DNA of 14,388 bases from an uncultured Eubacteriales bacterium (lineage in GTDB: Bacteria; Bacillota; Clostridia; Oscillospirales; Oscillospiraceae): assembly GCA_900556935.1 (NCBI GenBank), contig USQL01000056.1, forward strand, positions 1 through 14,388, in the 5' to 3' direction. The notes beneath the pieces are model-generated. The model was given only the letters and a program-made list of their open reading frames with translations. It was not told the origin of the DNA and searched no databases. Positions 12,763 to 14,388 of this stretch are shown here, one piece after another (the first letter of the stretch is position 1; each line of letters begins with the position of its first letter). The translations under genes and the position numbers were made by a program.

Positions 12763-13935
12763 TTACGCTTCCTCCGAGTTCAGGTCCATCACCTGGTAGG
12801 CAAAGGGGGCGAGGTCCGCGGGCAGGTCCCGGGTGTAGCAGGTGAGGATGCGGTTGGCGACCATTTCGCCGTTTTCCCGGTTGGCACCGGGCAGCAGCAG
12901 CAGGAACAGCTCGTTTCCGCCCCGGGTGAAGGGGTCGCCGCCCCGGAGGGACTGGCGCAGGGTATTCTCCATGCGGTCCATGGCCTGGGCACGCTTTAAG
13001 GGGTCCGTTTCGTCCAGGCGGAAGGAGAGCATCTGGGCCTCGCCGCCCCGGCGCAGGTCCCGGAGCTGCCGACGGACGAATTCCCGGAACACCGTATTGT
13101 CGCAGAGCATCGCGCCGCTTTCCGTCTGCTCTCCGCCAACCAGCGCTTTCAGCAGGCGGCCGTTGCCGTCGGTTTCCGACTGGGCTCGTTGCGCCTCCTC
13201 CTGTTCCAGGGCCAGCTCGGCGCTGGGGGCCCGGTCCTCCAGTTGGAGGGACTGGTAGATCGCCATTGCCTCCTCGGGCTTGCCGGAAAGCCGCAGGGCC
13301 CGCATCTGGCAGGCGGCCCAGCTCTGGTTTTCGGGCTCGATGGTCCGGGCCTGGGCACACATAGCGGCGGCCTCTTCATATCGGGCGGAGTCCACAAGCC
13401 AGGGGAGCTCTTTGTTAAGAAGCTTCCGGTACAGCTCCCGGAAGTGGGCCCAGCGGGTGTCCCGCCAGCTTTCCCCGGCGCACTCCGGCAGGAATTCTCC
13501 CGTATAGGCATTGGCGGCGGAGATGCCCTGCTCCATGGCCAGGGGCCAGCTCTTGCCGTCCAGGGCGTTTCTGCACAGGGCTTCAAAAATCTCGCTGTCC
13601 AGAATGGTCTTCCGGTCCGGTGCCCAGAAGTAGGTGCCGGAGTTGTTGTAAATCAGCCGCTTGCCGTCTTCCAGCCCCAGCTCCTCCAGGGCGTTCCGTG
13701 CCCGGCTGATGTTGTTTTGCAGGGTGCTCATGGGGGTGATGCCCTCCGACTCCGGCCACAGCCAGTCAATCAGCTCCTGGGCGGGAACCCCCCGCTCCCG
13801 GTTGAGAATCAGGTAGGCCACCAGAATCCACAGCCGCCGGGATCGCCCGCTAAGGCTCACCACTCGGGGCTGGGGAAGACCGGGTCCAAATATTGTAAAT
13901 TTGCCAAGCATGTTCACATGAATGGACTTATCCAA
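12763..13935 (-). CDS. SARP/BTAD-type transcriptional regulator with degenerate GGDEF-like C-terminal domain
   Basis: This 390-residue protein has three parts. An OmpR-like winged helix (about 5-108) opens with VNMLGKFTIFGPG and includes ELIDWLWPE (54-62) and TLQNNISRARNALEELG (71-87), typical of SARP/BTAD regulators. A helical BTAD/TPR-like domain (about 113-250) follows. The C-terminal part (about 282-380) reads SLRGGDPFTRGGNELFLLLLPG (around 329-350), matching the pattern around GGDEF in diguanylate cyclases with GGNEL in place of GG(D/E)EF, so it is probably not an active cyclase and may be a sensor. TTG 13935 is the chosen start: AAAGAGGTG lies 6 bp upstream, and the ATG at 13971 lies within the -10 box of the promoter. 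Target genes and signal are unknown; its nearest neighbour is the convergent transporter. Confidence 0.82.
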   Translation of the reverse strand: MDKSIHVNMLGKFTIFGPGLPQPRVVSLSGRSRRLWILVAYLILNRERGVPAQELIDWLWPESEGITPMSTLQNNISRARNALEELGLEDGKRLIYNNSGTYFWAPDRKTILDSEIFEALCRNALDGKSWPLAMEQGISAANAYTGEFLPECAGESWRDTRWAHFRELYRKLLNKELPWLVDSARYEEAAAMCAQARTIEPENQSWAACQMRALRLSGKPEEAMAIYQSLQLEDRAPSAELALEQEEAQRAQSETDGNGRLLKALVGGEQTESGAMLCDNTVFREFVRRQLRDLRRGGEAQMLSFRLDETDPLKRAQAMDRMENTLRQSLRGGDPFTRGGNELFLLLLPGANRENGEMVANRILTCYTRDLPADLAPFAYQVMDLNSEEA

Positions 13936-13969
13936 GGCAAACACCTCTTTCCTATTTCTAAGCCAAACC

Positions 13970-13998
13970 ATTATACTTCAATAACTGACAAATTACAA
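13970..13998 (-). promoter_or_regulatory. Promoter of the BTAD regulator
   Basis: On the minus strand TTGTAA (13993-13998) and a perfect TATAAT (13970-13975) are 17 bp apart. Transcription should begin near 13963, with about 28 nt before the TTG start. This excludes ATG 13971 as the start. Confidence 0.82.
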
Positions 13999-14124
13999 CC
14001 CATTTTTAATCTATGAGAAAACTATGATTTTATGACGGAAAACGGGAAAGCCACGACTTTTGCCTGACGGAAAGTTGAGAAAACGGCATGTAAAAATGAA
14101 CGAAACGCAGCGGCTTTTTGCCCC

Positions 14125-14215
14125 AACCTTCCCCACCGGGGAAGGTGCCGCCCGCAGGCGGCGAATGAGGGGTGGTACAGACCGGCGGAACAAGAAACAC
14201 CGGGCGAATTCGTAC
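14125..14215 (+). repeat. Bipartite hairpin repeat, copy C
   Basis: Hairpin 1 is CCTTCCCC-ACC-GGGGAAGG (14127-14145), hairpin 2 is GCCGCC-CGCA-GGCGGC (14147-14162), followed by GAATGAGGGG and a tail ending CGGGCGAATTCGTAC. It repeats 111 bp later as copy D, and its two-hairpin front end matches the outer arms of the 199-bp element. Minus-strand open frames over it are repeat artefacts. Confidence 0.8.
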
Positions 14216-14235
14216 ACCCCCGGACGCAAACCAAT

Positions 14236-14326
14236 AACCTTCCCCATCGGGGAAGGGGGACCGCCGCAGCGGTGGATGAGGGCGGTACGCAGAACCGATG
14301 CGGAGAAAACCCGGGCGAATACGTTC
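14236..14326 (+). repeat. Bipartite hairpin repeat, copy D
   Basis: Hairpin 1 is CCTTCCCC-ATC-GGGGAAGG (14238-14256), hairpin 2 is ACCGC-CGCA-GCGGT (14260-14273), followed by GGATGAGGG, GGTACGCAGA and a tail ending CGGGCGAATACGTTC. It has the same order and spacing as copy C, with base changes in the stem of hairpin 2 that keep pairing. Confidence 0.8.
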
Positions 14327-14388
14327 AAGTCAATGGCTCCCCTGAAAGGTATAGAGGCCGTTGCCGCTTGCGGCTTACGGACTCTTAA
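14327..14388. other. Gene-free right end of the window
   Basis: No coding region is visible. TCAATGGCTCCCCTG (14330-14344) resembles the start of another intergenic repeat of this bacterial group, by memory only. GCCGC/GCGGC (14363-14367 and 14370-14374), extended by CCG/CGG, forms a small hairpin. Together with 13999-14124, where I see nothing beyond AT-rich sequence, this completes the gap right of the regulator. Confidence 0.4.

Noticed and set aside
13189..14016. A 275-codon plus-strand frame opposite the regulator
   Set aside because: It runs across the regulator's promoter and has no ribosome binding site or recognisable family.
12424..14326. A CRISPR array made from the clustered repeats
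   Set aside because: The repeats are long, internally palindromic, unevenly spaced and partly inverted, and no cas genes are present.
14011..14328. A 105-codon minus-strand frame at the right end
   Set aside because: Its translation repeats with the two 111-bp-spaced hairpin copies, so it is a product of the repeats rather than a gene.

Overview
The window looks like chromosome from a GC-rich member of the Clostridia, probably a gut Oscillospirales-type bacterium. This is inferred from strong AGGAGG-type ribosome binding sites, low-GC sigma-A promoters inside GC-rich DNA, a methionine T-box leader, an anaerobic flavoprotein dehydrogenase operon with a DUF1667 subunit, and hairpin-rich intergenic repeats. 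Family assignments come from reading protein sequences by eye; no database search was possible.

Left part (1-4311). A terminator and a short minus-strand membrane-protein gene precede a plus-strand cluster of five genes. The first three encode a three-subunit anaerobic dehydrogenase of the glycerol-3-phosphate dehydrogenase type: a FAD subunit with a C-terminal [2Fe-2S] BFD-like domain, a second FAD/NAD flavoprotein, and a small DUF1667 iron-sulfur protein. Next come a short DtxR/MntR-family metalloregulator, with a probable promoter of its own inside the preceding gene, and a small protein carrying six N-terminal cysteines and a winged-helix-like remainder.

Middle part (4312-7360). A near-consensus promoter drives a T-box leader whose specifier codon reads AUG. 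It controls metN-metI-metQ, a complete methionine ABC importer, so methionine import should be induced when uncharged tRNA-Met accumulates. A long-loop bidirectional terminator separates metQ from a convergent minus-strand pair: a membrane-anchored non-specific nuclease and an uncharacterised small conserved protein.

Right part (8487-14388). Divergent promoters separate that pair from a large extracytoplasmic reductase with two covalent-FMN domains and a fumarate-reductase-like catalytic domain that keeps all the catalytic residues I could align. A terminator-promoter junction leads into a sodium-coupled NSS-family transporter. A 414-bp gene-free stretch of palindromic repeats follows, including a 199-bp inverted element. 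Beyond it, on the minus strand, is a SARP/BTAD-type regulator with what looks like a degenerate GGDEF domain at its C terminus. The last 390 bp hold no gene, only a promoter and two direct copies of a hairpin repeat related to the one in the 199-bp element.

The best candidates for something undescribed are the regulator/degenerate-GGDEF fusion, the six-cysteine winged-helix protein next to the DtxR-like regulator, and the bipartite hairpin repeat family. I found no phage, CRISPR, transposase, rRNA or tRNA genes.
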